NCBI GenBank assembly: GCA_017937655.1
Contig: JAGBDE010000037.1
Coordinates: 47,340 to 111,339 of the forward strand
DNA length: 64,000 bases
Direction: 5' to 3'
Source: Clostridia bacterium
GTDB taxonomy: Bacteria > Bacillota > Clostridia > Christensenellales > Aristaeellaceae
Shown: in pieces, positions 33,808-40,980 of the stretch
Position numbering within the stretch: the first letter of the stretch is position 1
Layout of the letters: each line of letters opens with the position of its first letter
Translations under genes and position numbers: made by a program
The notes under the pieces: model-generated
The model's input: the letters and a program-made list of their open reading frames with translations, nothing else
What the model was told of the DNA's origin: nothing
Database searches by the model: none

Positions 33808-34185
33808 TCAAAACGGACATTCATCATCCGCCACTTCTTGGTACTCCGCTGTCGGGCTGGGTGCAGTCGCACCGCTCTGTTCTTTGGGGGTGAGGAAAAC
33901 AACTTCTTCTGCCATCACTTCAAGGCAGGCTGCTGCTTGTCCGTTCTGGGTCGTGTATGCGCTGGCGCTTACCTTTCCCACCACCGCTACCTTGCGGCCC
34001 TTGGCAAGGTACTTCTGGCAGTTCTCCCCAATGGCGTTCCATGCGGAAACACGGAAGTAATCCGCTTCGTTCTTGCGGTTTCTTCTGCTTACCGCCACCG
34101 TGAAGGAGCATACCGTATTCCCGCTTTGGGTTGTCCTGGTCTCAGGCTCCCGGGTCAGGTTGCCAATGATCGTCAGTTTGTTCAT
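33808..34185 (-). CDS. ssb: Single-stranded DNA-binding protein
   Basis: 125 residues. The OB fold (MNKLTIIGNLTREPETRTTQSGNTVCSFTVAV, DYFRVSAWNAIGENCQKYLAKGRKVAVVG) is followed by a short linker and the acidic tip DDECPF, the protein-binding end. It protects single strands during phage replication. A 4-base overlap joins it to the gene upstream. Confidence 0.92.
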   Translation of the reverse strand: MNKLTIIGNLTREPETRTTQSGNTVCSFTVAVSRRNRKNEADYFRVSAWNAIGENCQKYLAKGRKVAVVGKVSASAYTTQNGQAAACLEVMAEEVVFLTPKEQSGATAPSPTAEYQEVADDECPF

Positions 34186-34502
34186 GCTTGGCCATCCTTT
34201 CCAACCATCCCGCCAAACATATCCAGCTGGCCATCCAGCTGCTCCGGCAGGCGTTCTTTCCTATCGTGTTTCAGTCGTTCAAGCACGGGAACATGTCCCG
34301 TAGGCAGCGGCTTTCCCCACATTCCACAGGCAATATTACGAACTCTCCAATCGGTGGAGTCTGCATTGCTGATGCCATAAACACGGCATTTATACCATCT
34401 TCTGCTCCCTTCAAGGTACGCCAGGTGATGGCAGCTGCCGCAGTGGTGCAAGGGGTCTTTTCCGTAAATCCCGTACATGGCTTCTATCTTGCGGTCTTTC
34501 AC
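34182..34502 (-). CDS. Phage zinc-binding protein, unknown
   Basis: 106 residues. MYGIYGKDPLHHCGSCHHLAYLEGSRRWYKCRVYGISNADSTDWRV with Cys-x2-Cys, a later Cys and CGMWGK suggests a zinc site. The end LDGQLDMFGGM is a DnaN-like clamp-binding style motif, which is only a resemblance. It overlaps ssb by 4 bases, so a role in replication is plausible. Confidence 0.6.
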   Translation of the reverse strand: MKDRKIEAMYGIYGKDPLHHCGSCHHLAYLEGSRRWYKCRVYGISNADSTDWRVRNIACGMWGKPLPTGHVPVLERLKHDRKERLPEQLDGQLDMFGGMVGKDGQA

Positions 34503-34768
34503 TGGTGCACTTCCTTCTTTGGTATTATGCGTCTGCGCTTTCCTGCCGCCATTTTTTCTTGCATATCCCGCAATATCAGCTTGCCGTCCATCCCGGTCAA
34601 TCTGGTAAAGTAGGCCGAGCGGAAAAACCTCTCGCAGTCACGTTGCATGCGGCTTTCAGGATCGCCGGGCTTCTTTTTTCGGATACTCGCTTCCCAATCT
34701 TTGGTTGCCATATATACAATGGCTTCCACAAGGTTCTCAGCGCCCATGTCGCAAATGCTTCTCCTCAT
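34499..34768 (-). CDS. Phage protein, unknown
   Basis: 89 residues from ATG 34768 (GAGG 6 bases upstream). NLVEAIVYMATKDWEASIRKKKPGDPESRMQRDCERFFRSAYFTRLTGMDG, ending in basic KRRRIIPKK. Helical and basic; similar proteins occur next to ssb in Firmicutes phages. Function unknown. Confidence 0.55.
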   Translation of the reverse strand: MRRSICDMGAENLVEAIVYMATKDWEASIRKKKPGDPESRMQRDCERFFRSAYFTRLTGMDGKLILRDMQEKMAAGKRRRIIPKKEVHQ

Positions 34769-35243
34769 TGCCCACCTCATGCACTTTTGTTAGCCACTCC
34801 ATGGAAACGTATCCGGTACCAATGAAACCCCACAGTTCCCCGTTTTTGTCCGGGAATACGCTGTACACTTCCGCGGTCTCTCCCTTGCGGAGCCTGTCCA
34901 CAACTCTCCCGCCGGGAGCCTTGCGCACATTCACGCTGCCGTTGCTTTCATTGCAGTAAGTGCCGGCTGCTTCAGGAAACGAGGAAATATACCTTGCATG
35001 CACATACCCGCCTCCGGCGTCTATCCCACACTTTACTCGGATCCATTCACCTCTGAATCCAGAAAGGGTAACCTCATCTCCTGGCAGCAAATAACCCACA
35101 CGTGATCCCTCGGGGGCTTCTCTTATGTTCAGGTCGCCTTCGGTATGAATGGCATACAGCCTCGTTCCCTCTGCCAATGCCGCATTACACAGCATCAGGC
35201 ATACCAGCAGCATACACAGGCTCATTCGTGCATATTGTTTCAT
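34737..35243 (-). CDS. Secreted protein with two SH3b domains
   Basis: 168 residues from ATG 35243 (GAGGGGAACG upstream). A clear signal peptide (KQYARMSLCMLLVCLMLCNAALAEG, cut near 24) is followed by two bacterial SH3 domains (GDLNIREAPEGSRVGYLLPGDEV ... and GSVNVRKAPGGRVVDRLRKGETAEVY ...). No enzyme domain. Exported cell-wall-binding proteins are rare in phage replication blocks. A role at the cell surface, such as superinfection exclusion, is possible but unproven. Confidence 0.7.
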   Translation of the reverse strand: MKQYARMSLCMLLVCLMLCNAALAEGTRLYAIHTEGDLNIREAPEGSRVGYLLPGDEVTLSGFRGEWIRVKCGIDAGGGYVHARYISSFPEAAGTYCNESNGSVNVRKAPGGRVVDRLRKGETAEVYSVFPDKNGELWGFIGTGYVSMEWLTKVHEVGNEEKHLRHGR

Positions 35244-35251
35244 CGTTCCCC

Positions 35252-35623
35252 TCACCCTCTGCTTTCGTTCATACTCTCAAATACTCTGCCCAGCACGTTC
35301 AGCGGTAGCATTTCACCGGCAGCTTTGGGACAGTTCAAAGGATCAATGCCGCATGCATCTTCACAACCGGCGCAGGCGTGTTTCTTGTACCACGCCCGAA
35401 CTTCCCATAAGGCGTACTCATCTTCGCTTCCGATCATGGCGCAATAGGCGTTAATGGCTGCATCGCAGTGTATGTGCACCCGCTCATACCAAAATTTTCC
35501 AGCCCTCTGCCGCTTTCGGCTCATATATTCACACCCGGAAGAAATGACCCTTCCGCACATATCACAGTAATAAGCCTTCCGGGCTTTTCGCTGGGTCACA
35601 TGGCAGAATACCGTCATTTGCAT
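35252..35623 (-). CDS. Phage zinc-finger protein, unknown
   Basis: 123 residues. KAYYCDMCGRVISSGCEYM and HIHCDAAINAYC look like a treble-clef type zinc finger; a second cluster is HACAGCEDACGIDPLNCPKA. It overlaps the MazG-like gene by 10 bases. Function unknown; DNA or protein binding is likely. Confidence 0.6.
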   Translation of the reverse strand: MQMTVFCHVTQRKARKAYYCDMCGRVISSGCEYMSRKRQRAGKFWYERVHIHCDAAINAYCAMIGSEDEYALWEVRAWYKKHACAGCEDACGIDPLNCPKAAGEMLPLNVLGRVFESMNESRG

Positions 35624-35946
35624 TCACCGCGCATTCGGCTGCGCTCGCCTTCAAAATGGTGCTTGGGATATCGGCTTTCCAGCTTAGCTATGTTCTCCGT
35701 GGCAATGGCTTCCAGCGTCACGCCCAGCCCGGACGCCACTTCTGCCACGTACCACAGCACGTCTCCCAGTTCTTCCCGAAGGTGATCCTTGTCCAGCTCA
35801 TGCTCTTGAAACATGTACTTCTTCACAATGTCGGAGCATTCTCCGCCCTCGCCAAACAGGCCGAGCAATCCGTTTGTCAGCTTATCCAGCGCAAGCTCCG
35901 TATTGCTGGTTCGCTGTGCCAGCGCTTGATATTCATTCAGCTGCAT
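35614..35946 (-). CDS. MazG-like nucleotide pyrophosphohydrolase
   Basis: 110 residues. GLLGLFGEGGECSDIVKKYMFQ and LREELGDVLWYVAEVASGLG form the paired-helix metal site (E-x2-E ... E-x2-D) of MazG family enzymes, which cleave NTPs or (p)ppGpp. In phages they may clean the nucleotide pool or dampen the stringent response. Confidence 0.85.
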   Translation of the reverse strand: MQLNEYQALAQRTSNTELALDKLTNGLLGLFGEGGECSDIVKKYMFQEHELDKDHLREELGDVLWYVAEVASGLGVTLEAIATENIAKLESRYPKHHFEGERSRMRGECK

Positions 35947-35949
35947 AGC

Positions 35950-36435
35950 TTAACCCTCACTTTCGCTAAGGCGCATACGCACTTCTTTCACCACGTCACG
36001 TACAGTGCGCATGTTGTTCCAGGTGGCAATATAGTTCATAGCCACGCTGTACTCGTGCTTGGGAATCTCTTCCACAGCGCTCACGCCGTAGAAGGAAAGG
36101 GCTTCTTTTTTGATGGCAAGACACAGCTTCTGCACGCCTTTGCTGTCTACAGCAGAGGATTTTTCAAGCAGTTCCGTCGCCTTGTCCTTAATGGCCGCTT
36201 TCAGGTACTTGGCCTGCTGCCGGGTTACAGGCGTGTTAAGGCGGATCTGCTTTTCCAGTGCCGCCATGCGGTCATTCATCACCGCCTGCGCCGTGGATAC
36301 CTGCTGGAAGGCCTCCGTGTTCTGCCGCATCATTTCCGTCATAGCGGTAAAGAAGGGCCCAAGGGTCTGCTTGATCAGTTCCGGAATCATCTGCACTTGC
36401 TCGCTGTTCTGTACGCTCAATTCCTTATTTTCCAT
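35950..36435 (-). CDS. ORF6C-like phage protein
   Basis: 161 residues from ATG 36435. An N-terminal helical region (ELIKQTLGPFFTAMTEMMRQNTEAFQQV) is followed by LNTPVTRQQAKYLKAAIKDKATELLEKS and LAIKKEALSFYGVSAVEEIPKHEYSVAMNYIATW. The latter is the ORF6C-type C-terminal domain common in phage antirepressor or recombination-region proteins. The exact role is unknown. Confidence 0.6.
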   Translation of the reverse strand: MENKELSVQNSEQVQMIPELIKQTLGPFFTAMTEMMRQNTEAFQQVSTAQAVMNDRMAALEKQIRLNTPVTRQQAKYLKAAIKDKATELLEKSSAVDSKGVQKLCLAIKKEALSFYGVSAVEEIPKHEYSVAMNYIATWNNMRTVRDVVKEVRMRLSESEG

Positions 36436-36439
36436 ATCC

Positions 36440-37366
36440 TTATACCTCCTCAACGTTTATGGCTTCCAGGGCCTTCCTGGCTCCCTGTGCCCAGCTCTCT
36501 ACCGTGCAAAGCAGTTCTTCGTAAGTACTGCGTTCGCTCAGGCTCATGGTCGCAAAGGTACGCGCCATGTGGGGCATTCTGGCACAGCTGCCCACAAATT
36601 GCCGCACCGCAGCGGCGAAGTTCTCTGCAGTCAGTTCGTCCGCAGGGATCCTCTCGGCGTCCCCTTTGGCAGCGGTGCTTTGCAGGGTGATCAATTCATT
36701 GCGCATTTGATCGTACTGGGTCTGGGTATCGTTAATCAGCTCTTCCTGCTCTGCAATCTCGTCCTGCAGCCGGCTGTTTTCTTTCCGAAGCCTCTGGTTT
36801 TCATCAAGGGCAATCTTTCCGCTTTCAGCTGCACGGGTCAGCTCTTCCTGCTGTTTTGCAATAAATGCTTCCTGGTCTTTCAATTTGGCAAGCACTTCCT
36901 CAGGAACATTCCCAGCAGAGGCTTTTTCCTCCGCTGCCTGCCGCATTTCTCTTTCCCGGCGCAGCTCCGCATTCATCTCTTCCCTTACCTTGCGCACAGC
37001 CTCTTCCACTTCACGCCCGGTCATGGAGGATACGTCATTTTCGCGCAAAAAGGCCTCTTCCTGCCCCTTTGGCAGGGCAAGCAACTTGAATACCTTGTTT
37101 CTCTCTTTTACCTGTCCAAGGGCCGGATTTTGCCCAAAACGCTCATACACCTGCATAAACATCTGCGCGTAGCGAACGCTGCACCCGGCGTTTTCACCTA
37201 TCCAGCTTTCCCATTCGCCATGTTTCACCAGGGGCTTAGCCTCTGTCAGCACTCGGCCCAGCTGAATCATGTTTTCCACTGCATTTCTGGCAAAGTACTG
37301 CGCCTCTTTGGCCAGTCCGTCCAAAATGCTCAGATCCGAACCTCTGTGAACCGAAATTTCATCCAT
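36440..37366 (-). CDS. DUF3102-like protein with long coiled coil
   Basis: 308 residues. The N-terminal ~100 residues (YFARNAVENMIQLGRVLTEAKPLVKHGEWESWIGENAGCSVRYAQMFMQVYERFG) are the DUF3102 pattern also seen in plasmid/phage partition-like proteins. Residues ~120-215 are a coiled coil (EEMNAELRREREMRQAAEEK, ENQRLRKENSRLQDEIAEQEELI). A helical C-terminal domain ends the protein. A candidate antisense RNA lies over its leader (37440-37516). Confidence 0.68.
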   Translation of the reverse strand: MDEISVHRGSDLSILDGLAKEAQYFARNAVENMIQLGRVLTEAKPLVKHGEWESWIGENAGCSVRYAQMFMQVYERFGQNPALGQVKERNKVFKLLALPKGQEEAFLRENDVSSMTGREVEEAVRKVREEMNAELRREREMRQAAEEKASAGNVPEEVLAKLKDQEAFIAKQQEELTRAAESGKIALDENQRLRKENSRLQDEIAEQEELINDTQTQYDQMRNELITLQSTAAKGDAERIPADELTAENFAAAVRQFVGSCARMPHMARTFATMSLSERSTYEELLCTVESWAQGARKALEAINVEEV

Positions 37367-37404
37367 GCTTTTTCAGTCCTTTCTGTTGAATTTATTGGTT
37401 TTTC

Positions 37405-37433
37405 TTGATTCTTTGATTGCGTTTTGGTATAAT
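37405..37433 (+). promoter_or_regulatory. Rightward promoter inside the leftward early block
   Basis: TTGATT (37405-37410), 17-base spacer, TATAAT (37428-37433) preceded by TGG. Perfect spacing and -10. It points against all neighbouring genes. Confidence 0.7.
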
Positions 37434-37439
37434 AAAAAA

Positions 37440-37516
37440 GGTGAAAAAAGCATATGATCCTTGCGTTTTTCCCAACGGCTCGTGCTGGTGTCAGCGGCAC
37501 GGGCCACCTTTTTATT
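37440..37516 (+). ncRNA. Candidate ~75-nt structured RNA, antisense to the early operon
   Basis: It starts from the promoter at 37405-37433 and ends at a stem-loop, GGCTCGTGC/GCACGGGCC (37477-37505), followed by ACCTTTTTATTT. The 5' end GGTG can also pair with the CACC before the U-run, closing the molecule. It lies between the genes ending at 37512 and starting at 37366, so it is complementary to the early mRNA there. No ORF with a ribosome binding site lies within it. Confidence 0.55.
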
Positions 37517-38078
37517 TGGCTGCCTTTGGTGCATCGGGAAGCCTTTTCCATTCTTTCAGTCTGCTCCCTGGCCCAAACTGATGCCAGCCAGTTACTTGAA
37601 GTTCGCCATCGTCTGTTCTGCCCAGAACGCAGTTCTGTTGGTCGCAATCCTCTTTGGTAGGAGGCCTGTCCACTGCATCCACCCAAGGCATGCAGTCCAA
37701 ATCGGAAAGCCGCATCCAATGGCTGTGAAAACTGTTCTCGGAAAACTCGTCCCAGCGGGCGAGCATTGCCCCATGGTATTGGTGCCATGCCAGCAACAAT
37801 CCGGTTTTGTCCCCGTCCTCATGGGTGGGGGCCTTTTTCGTCCTGCCAATCCACGCCATCGTCTTTGCTCCTTTTTGGGGAAGGTGAGCCTTTGCATCAT
37901 TAGCAGAAGGATACCTTCCATGTATCTGGCGGTACTTCACCATGTAGTACAGGCTTCTGTGTTCATGTGGTTCATGGGCGGCATGGTGTGTGCCACACAC
38001 CATGCACGCCCCTTTGTACGGGACGGCTACAAATACCTGAGGTGCTCCCCTACTACTACTGCTATTTTGCGTATCCAT
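37512..38078 (-). CDS. Phage protein with DUF551-like C-terminus
   Basis: 188 residues from ATG 38078. RGAPQVFVAVPYKGACMVCGTHHAAHEPHEH holds a Cys-His zinc-like cluster. SLYYMVKYRQIHGRYPSANDAKAHL is followed by the end SDLDCMPWVDAVDRPPTKEDCDQQNCVLGRTDDGELQVTGWHQFGPG, similar to DUF551. The open frame continues upstream to 38306 without a convincing start. Function unknown. Confidence 0.5.
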   Translation of the reverse strand: MDTQNSSSSRGAPQVFVAVPYKGACMVCGTHHAAHEPHEHRSLYYMVKYRQIHGRYPSANDAKAHLPQKGAKTMAWIGRTKKAPTHEDGDKTGLLLAWHQYHGAMLARWDEFSENSFHSHWMRLSDLDCMPWVDAVDRPPTKEDCDQQNCVLGRTDDGELQVTGWHQFGPGSRLKEWKRLPDAPKAAK

Positions 38079-38329
38079 TTCCCACCGTCCCTTTCTCGTG
38101 GTGTTCTTGGCAGGACAGCTTGTCAGCCGTTCCTGCGCCTCATGGCGTCCACACTCCTTCCTCTGTTCGGGCAAGCGTGTCCCCGTACTGGGGTGCACAG
38201 GCAGCTTTTGTGGCATAACCCTCCCACGCAATAACCAATCTGCCTTTTGGGGGCTTCGTTCAGGACTTCCTATAACCCAAACGCCTGTCCCGCCGCCCCA
38301 TGGCAAAAGCGGCGGTGTCCACGTTGTAT

Positions 38330-38396
38330 TGGTGCGGACAGGCGGAATCGAACCGCCTTATGGCAAGAGGTACAATCCATCGCAACCTGCATCCGC
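38330..38396 (-). tRNA. Truncated tRNA-like element with encoded CCA
   Basis: Read leftward from 38396: acceptor strand GCGGATG pairs with TGTCCGC (5 Watson-Crick and 2 wobble pairs), then A and CCA at 38332-38330. The T arm is perfect: GGCGG-TTCGATT-CCGCC. Only 32 bases lie between acceptor and T arm, against about 41 in a normal tRNA. A 3-bp D stem (GGT/ACC) and a 3-bp anticodon-like stem (CCT/AGG) with TTGCCAT can be drawn. It is probably not a working tRNA. It lies between two early genes, and the rest of 38079-38421 has no gene I can support. Confidence 0.5.
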
Positions 38397-38421
38397 ATGT
38401 AGTGCCCGTCTTTCCGGGCTG

Positions 38422-38700
38422 TCACCCTTCTTTCAGGTTTTCTTTGCACCATTCGGCAGCAGCTGCAGCCAGCCAGCCGAAAACCACCGCTTCATGGTTC
38501 ACGCCCAGACGGTATACGCATCTTTCGCCATTCTCTGTCCAGACGAAAATCTTCCCATCCCATACCGTGCCGCCGTACTGCTTGCGGTTGGCGCTCCACA
38601 CCTTCGCTACGTTTTGTACCTTGGCAAGGCTGCCCTTGGTACAAAAAAACGCCAGTTCCTTAAGCTGTTCCGGCGTTTCAATCACATATCGCTTTTCCAC
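38422..38700 (-). CDS. Phage protein, unknown
   Basis: 92 residues: ETPEQLKELAFFCTKGSLAKVQNVAKVWSANRKQYGGTVWDGKIFVWTENGERCVYRLG, then a hydrophobic helix VVFGWLAAAAAEWCKENL. No known domain. It lies 6 bases downstream of the DUF1064 gene and just upstream (in transcription) of the tRNA-like element. Confidence 0.5.
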   Translation of the reverse strand: MEKRYVIETPEQLKELAFFCTKGSLAKVQNVAKVWSANRKQYGGTVWDGKIFVWTENGERCVYRLGVNHEAVVFGWLAAAAAEWCKENLKEG

Positions 38701-38705
38701 TTTTC

Positions 38706-39131
38706 CTACACCTCCTGTATCTCAATTTCAAGGCAGTTCTTCATCTGCCGCTTCTTAATCCGGTATGTCTTATCTTTGCGGGTAGCTTCGCTCTTGGCAT
38801 CAATAACCGTATAGGTGCCGTCCCTATTCAGCGTCACAAAATCCGCATAGTACTTCACTCCGCCCGGGAGAAGAAAAGGAACCTGACACATCAGCCCGCG
38901 GTATTCACCATTCAGCCACTGTGTTTTCAGCACTTGGTAAACCTGCGCCTCATGCAGGCTGTCAAACTCTATCCCGTCCACCGTCGTTTTCTTGTTGCGG
39001 TACTTGGCAGGTTTCGGAGAAGGAATGGGTTCTTCTGCTTCTCGCCTGGGTTTTCTCATTTCCCTGGGCAGGGGTCTGCCGTGCTTTGCGCAGTACTCCC
39101 TCAGCCATTCTTCCGTCATATACAGGCCCAT
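38706..39131 (-). CDS. DUF1064 nuclease-like protein
   Basis: 141 residues. KYRNKKTTVDGIEFDSLHEAQVYQVLKTQWLNGEY, VPFLLPGGVKYYADFVTLNRDGTYTVIDAKS follow DUF1064, a phage family with a PD-(D/E)xK nuclease fold (E in SLHEAQVY, D in YYADF, D-x-K in VIDAKS). It is likely a Holliday-junction or packaging-related nuclease. GGAG lies 9 bases before the ATG at 39131; ATG 39119 is an alternative. Confidence 0.72.
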   Translation of the reverse strand: MGLYMTEEWLREYCAKHGRPLPREMRKPRREAEEPIPSPKPAKYRNKKTTVDGIEFDSLHEAQVYQVLKTQWLNGEYRGLMCQVPFLLPGGVKYYADFVTLNRDGTYTVIDAKSEATRKDKTYRIKKRQMKNCLEIEIQEV

Positions 39132-39148
39132 CCCGGCACTCTCCGTTT

Positions 39149-39379
39149 CTATGCCTTTGCACCCAACGGCGCAAAGAACTGTGCATATTTGTCCTCGGTA
39201 ATTCTGCGGCGCACTTCGTCCACGCCAAAGTTCTCCACAGCATTGGTCAATATCCGCATGGCGATCCGCTGGGTCTCCCGCCGCCTGCGCTCGTTCTCCT
39301 CCGGCGTGTCCGGCAAACAGTCATCAAAAATACGTACCGTCCCGCCATTGGGGCACTTATGCTCCATTACAAGGGCCAC
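39149..39379 (-). CDS. First gene of the leftward early block, unknown
   Basis: 76 residues from a GTG at 39379 with AAGGAGG 7 bases upstream. VALVMEHKCPNGGTVRIFDDCLPDTPEENERRRRETQRIAMRILTNAVENFGVDEVRRRI. Charged and helical; this type occurs near early promoters in Clostridia phages. Function unknown. Confidence 0.55.
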   Translation of the reverse strand: MALVMEHKCPNGGTVRIFDDCLPDTPEENERRRRETQRIAMRILTNAVENFGVDEVRRRITEDKYAQFFAPLGAKA

Positions 39380-39457
39380 CGCAGTCACCTCCTTTGTGGT
39401 CAATCTATGCGAACGTGGTCTCGATCTGACGTGTTTTTTGTTTATTGTTTCCTGTGC

Positions 39458-39463
39458 TATAAT
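39458..39463 (+). promoter_or_regulatory. Extended -10 promoter of the DUF2441-like gene
   Basis: TGC TATAAT at 39455-39463 with a T-rich, imperfect -35 region. It lies 31 bases before the ATG at 39495 and gives this gene its own rightward transcript. Confidence 0.55.
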
Positions 39464-39494
39464 TGTTCCAAACACCATTAGAGGAGCGGATCAA

Positions 39495-40076
39495 ATGATC
39501 GTCTATCATGTTGATACACATAAGCAACTTCAAAAAGGACAAATCCTCCTGCTCACTCCAGCAAGAACGCCCATCTATCATCTCTATCCTCAGGGAGTAT
39601 GCTCATACGGTGAACGCACTTTCATAAAACCCACAACAACAGAGCAACAAACAATGCAAGCAATAGACATTTTCTTTGACTATGTTCGTTGTCTTCGTTT
39701 TCCCAATAAACCAAGCCGGTTTACATCTGTCTACGCTTCCGCTTCTCTCGAAGAAAGTAAAACATGGCTTCAAAGAATCTCAGGGGACTTTGATATAGAT
39801 AGTTCCGACTCCCGTAAGCCCAGCACGTACGACATACCGATTTACGCCGTCCAGTGCGACAACGTTTACATTGCTGACGCTCGTTTTTTAGATTGCGAAA
39901 GTGAGCAGCGAGATAGCCAGCCCGCCCTGTCGAATTTGCTTCCTTATGCTCTTGCCTACTGGGATTCTGTTCAACAAATCCATACTGCGCATTTGGACTC
40001 CATGGTAAGAAAGTATCAGAAGCCCGAACTCCTTCTTGTTCCACCTGTGTATGTCGTTGAGCAAGTTTATCCATAA
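39495..40076 (+). CDS. DUF2441-like accessory (moron) protein
   Basis: 193 residues from ATG 39495 with GAGGAG 8 bases upstream. IVYHVDTHKQLQKGQILLLTPARTPIYHLYP resembles the start of DUF2441. The middle has QAIDIFFDYVRCLRFPNKPSRFTSVYASASLEESKTW, and the end is PELLLVPPVYVVEQVYP. It is transcribed against the early operon from its own promoter, and its base composition is AT-richer than the late genes. These are signs of a lysogenic-conversion or defence cargo gene. No activity is known. Confidence 0.6.
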   Translation: MIVYHVDTHKQLQKGQILLLTPARTPIYHLYPQGVCSYGERTFIKPTTTEQQTMQAIDIFFDYVRCLRFPNKPSRFTSVYASASLEESKTWLQRISGDFDIDSSDSRKPSTYDIPIYAVQCDNVYIADARFLDCESEQRDSQPALSNLLPYALAYWDSVQQIHTAHLDSMVRKYQKPELLLVPPVYVVEQVYP

Positions 40077-40169
40077 ATGCCTCGTGGTGTTCTTTCTTAA
40101 GAACTTCGTTCTGTTCGAAAAGCTCGTCACTCTTCTTAAATAAGCTGAACTTCCTTTTTTCTCTCACGG

Positions 40170-40409
40170 TTACACCGCCTTTGTTTCCTGTTCACAGCAA
40201 ACAAAGAGGGAGCCAATATCTACATTTAATGCTGTGCACAATTTCGGAACATCGTTTATTTTGATAATACGTCTGCCGTAAATCATATCCGTCAATTCCT
40301 GAGAAGTACATCCTATTCGCTTTGCTACAACGAGCTGCTTTAATCCAGATTCTTTAATGATCCTTTGTACGTTTTCTGCAACAGGAGAATTTAGCTGCTT
40401 TATTGTCAT
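40170..40409 (-). CDS. Cro-like HTH regulator
   Basis: 79 residues. XRE helix-turn-helix: VQRIIKESGLKQLVVAKRIGCTSQELTDMIYGRRIIKINDVPKLCTALNV. It is the first gene of the leftward lytic transcript and lies back-to-back with the repressor across the operator region. It should shut off the repressor promoter. Confidence 0.8.
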   Translation of the reverse strand: MTIKQLNSPVAENVQRIIKESGLKQLVVAKRIGCTSQELTDMIYGRRIIKINDVPKLCTALNVDIGSLFVCCEQETKAV

Positions 40410-40426
40410 TTATCCAACCTCCAAAG

Positions 40427-40470
40427 TACGAGTATCTCGTATGCATTCAAGTTTATACGAGATACTCGTA
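40427..40470. promoter_or_regulatory. Two palindromic operators of the lysogeny switch
   Basis: TACGAG-TAT-CTCGTA (40427-40441) and TACGAG-ATA-CTCGTA (40456-40470), 29 bp centre to centre. The wider 19-bp sequences are exact reverse complements. The right-hand site lies inside the spacer of the leftward promoter; the left-hand site lies at about its start point. The consensus TACGAGnnnCTCGTA is the likely CI/Cro binding site. Confidence 0.8.
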
Positions 40471-40478
40471 CTTGTCAA
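40450..40478 (-). promoter_or_regulatory. Leftward lytic promoter (PR-like)
   Basis: TTGACA (40478-40473) with either TAAACT (spacer 17) or TATAAA (spacer 15) as -10. The -35 is perfect. The promoter fully overlaps operator 40456-40470, so repressor binding would block it. Confidence 0.75.
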
Positions 40479-40521
40479 GTGCAAAATTATAAAAAAGTTC
40501 GATTTTCTCAAACTTTTTCTA

Positions 40522-40550
40522 TTGACCCACTAATGCAAAATTGATATATT
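40522..40550 (+). promoter_or_regulatory. Repressor promoter (PRM-like)
   Basis: TTGACC (40522-40527), 17-base spacer, TATATT (40545-40550), 31 bases before the repressor start. It does not overlap the operators, which suggests that the repressor is made steadily. Confidence 0.75.
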
Positions 40551-40581
40551 ATTTTTATTACATGAAAAGGAGACTATGCTA

Positions 40582-40980
40582 ATGGCTTTTCACGAAAGAC
40601 TGAGACAAGCACGCGAACGGGCTGAGATGACTCAAGCGCAGATTTCTTCTCTTATTGGTGTTGCAAAATCAACATATAGTGGATATGAAACCGGGAAAAG
40701 TGAACCATCGATGCAAATTATCTCCTGCTTGATGCGAATTCTAAATGTAAAACCTGAATTTCTTTGGCAAGACGAGGTAGAAACAGATTTCAGAAATAAT
40801 TATCCGGAACAATATTTTAACCGTCCTGATATGGCAGTACAGACTAACGATGAAGAAGAACTATTATCAAAATATCGACTACTTACTCCCAGTGCAAAAG
40901 AAACGGTATTAACAACAATAAGAGCATTTGCTGCAAATCCAGATATGGTGAAAGAAACACCAAACAAATCGGTAATATAA
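40582..40980 (+). CDS. CI-like prophage repressor
   Basis: 132 residues from ATG 40582 (AAAGGAG 9 bases upstream; ATG 40576 is too near it). XRE helix-turn-helix: FHERLRQARERAEMTQAQISSLIGVAKSTYSGYETGKSEPS. A short C-terminal part (EEELLSKYRLLTPSAKETVLTTIRAF) follows. There is no LexA-type peptidase domain, so RecA-triggered self-cleavage is unlikely; induction may need another factor. Confidence 0.85.
   Translation: MAFHERLRQARERAEMTQAQISSLIGVAKSTYSGYETGKSEPSMQIISCLMRILNVKPEFLWQDEVETDFRNNYPEQYFNRPDMAVQTNDEEELLSKYRLLTPSAKETVLTTIRAFAANPDMVKETPNKSVI

Noticed and set aside
37454..37660. Short rightward ORF within the candidate antisense RNA
   Set aside because: No ribosome binding site; it runs through the terminator stem and into the antisense of the next gene.
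38079..38306. N-terminal extension of the gene at 37512-38078
   Set aside because: The frame is open but its ATGs lack well-placed ribosome binding sites and the extension has no domain-like sequence.
38330..38396. Functional tRNA-Gly (GCC-like loop)
   Set aside because: The anticodon stem has at most 3 pairs and the D region is too short; kept only as a tRNA-like element.
39721..40167. Leftward ORF starting 2 bases after the Cro-like stop
   Set aside because: A GTG start could be coupled to the Cro-like gene, but most of the frame is antisense to the DUF2441-like gene, which has its own promoter and ribosome binding site, and the sequence (poly-basic, Cys/Arg-rich end) shows no domain.
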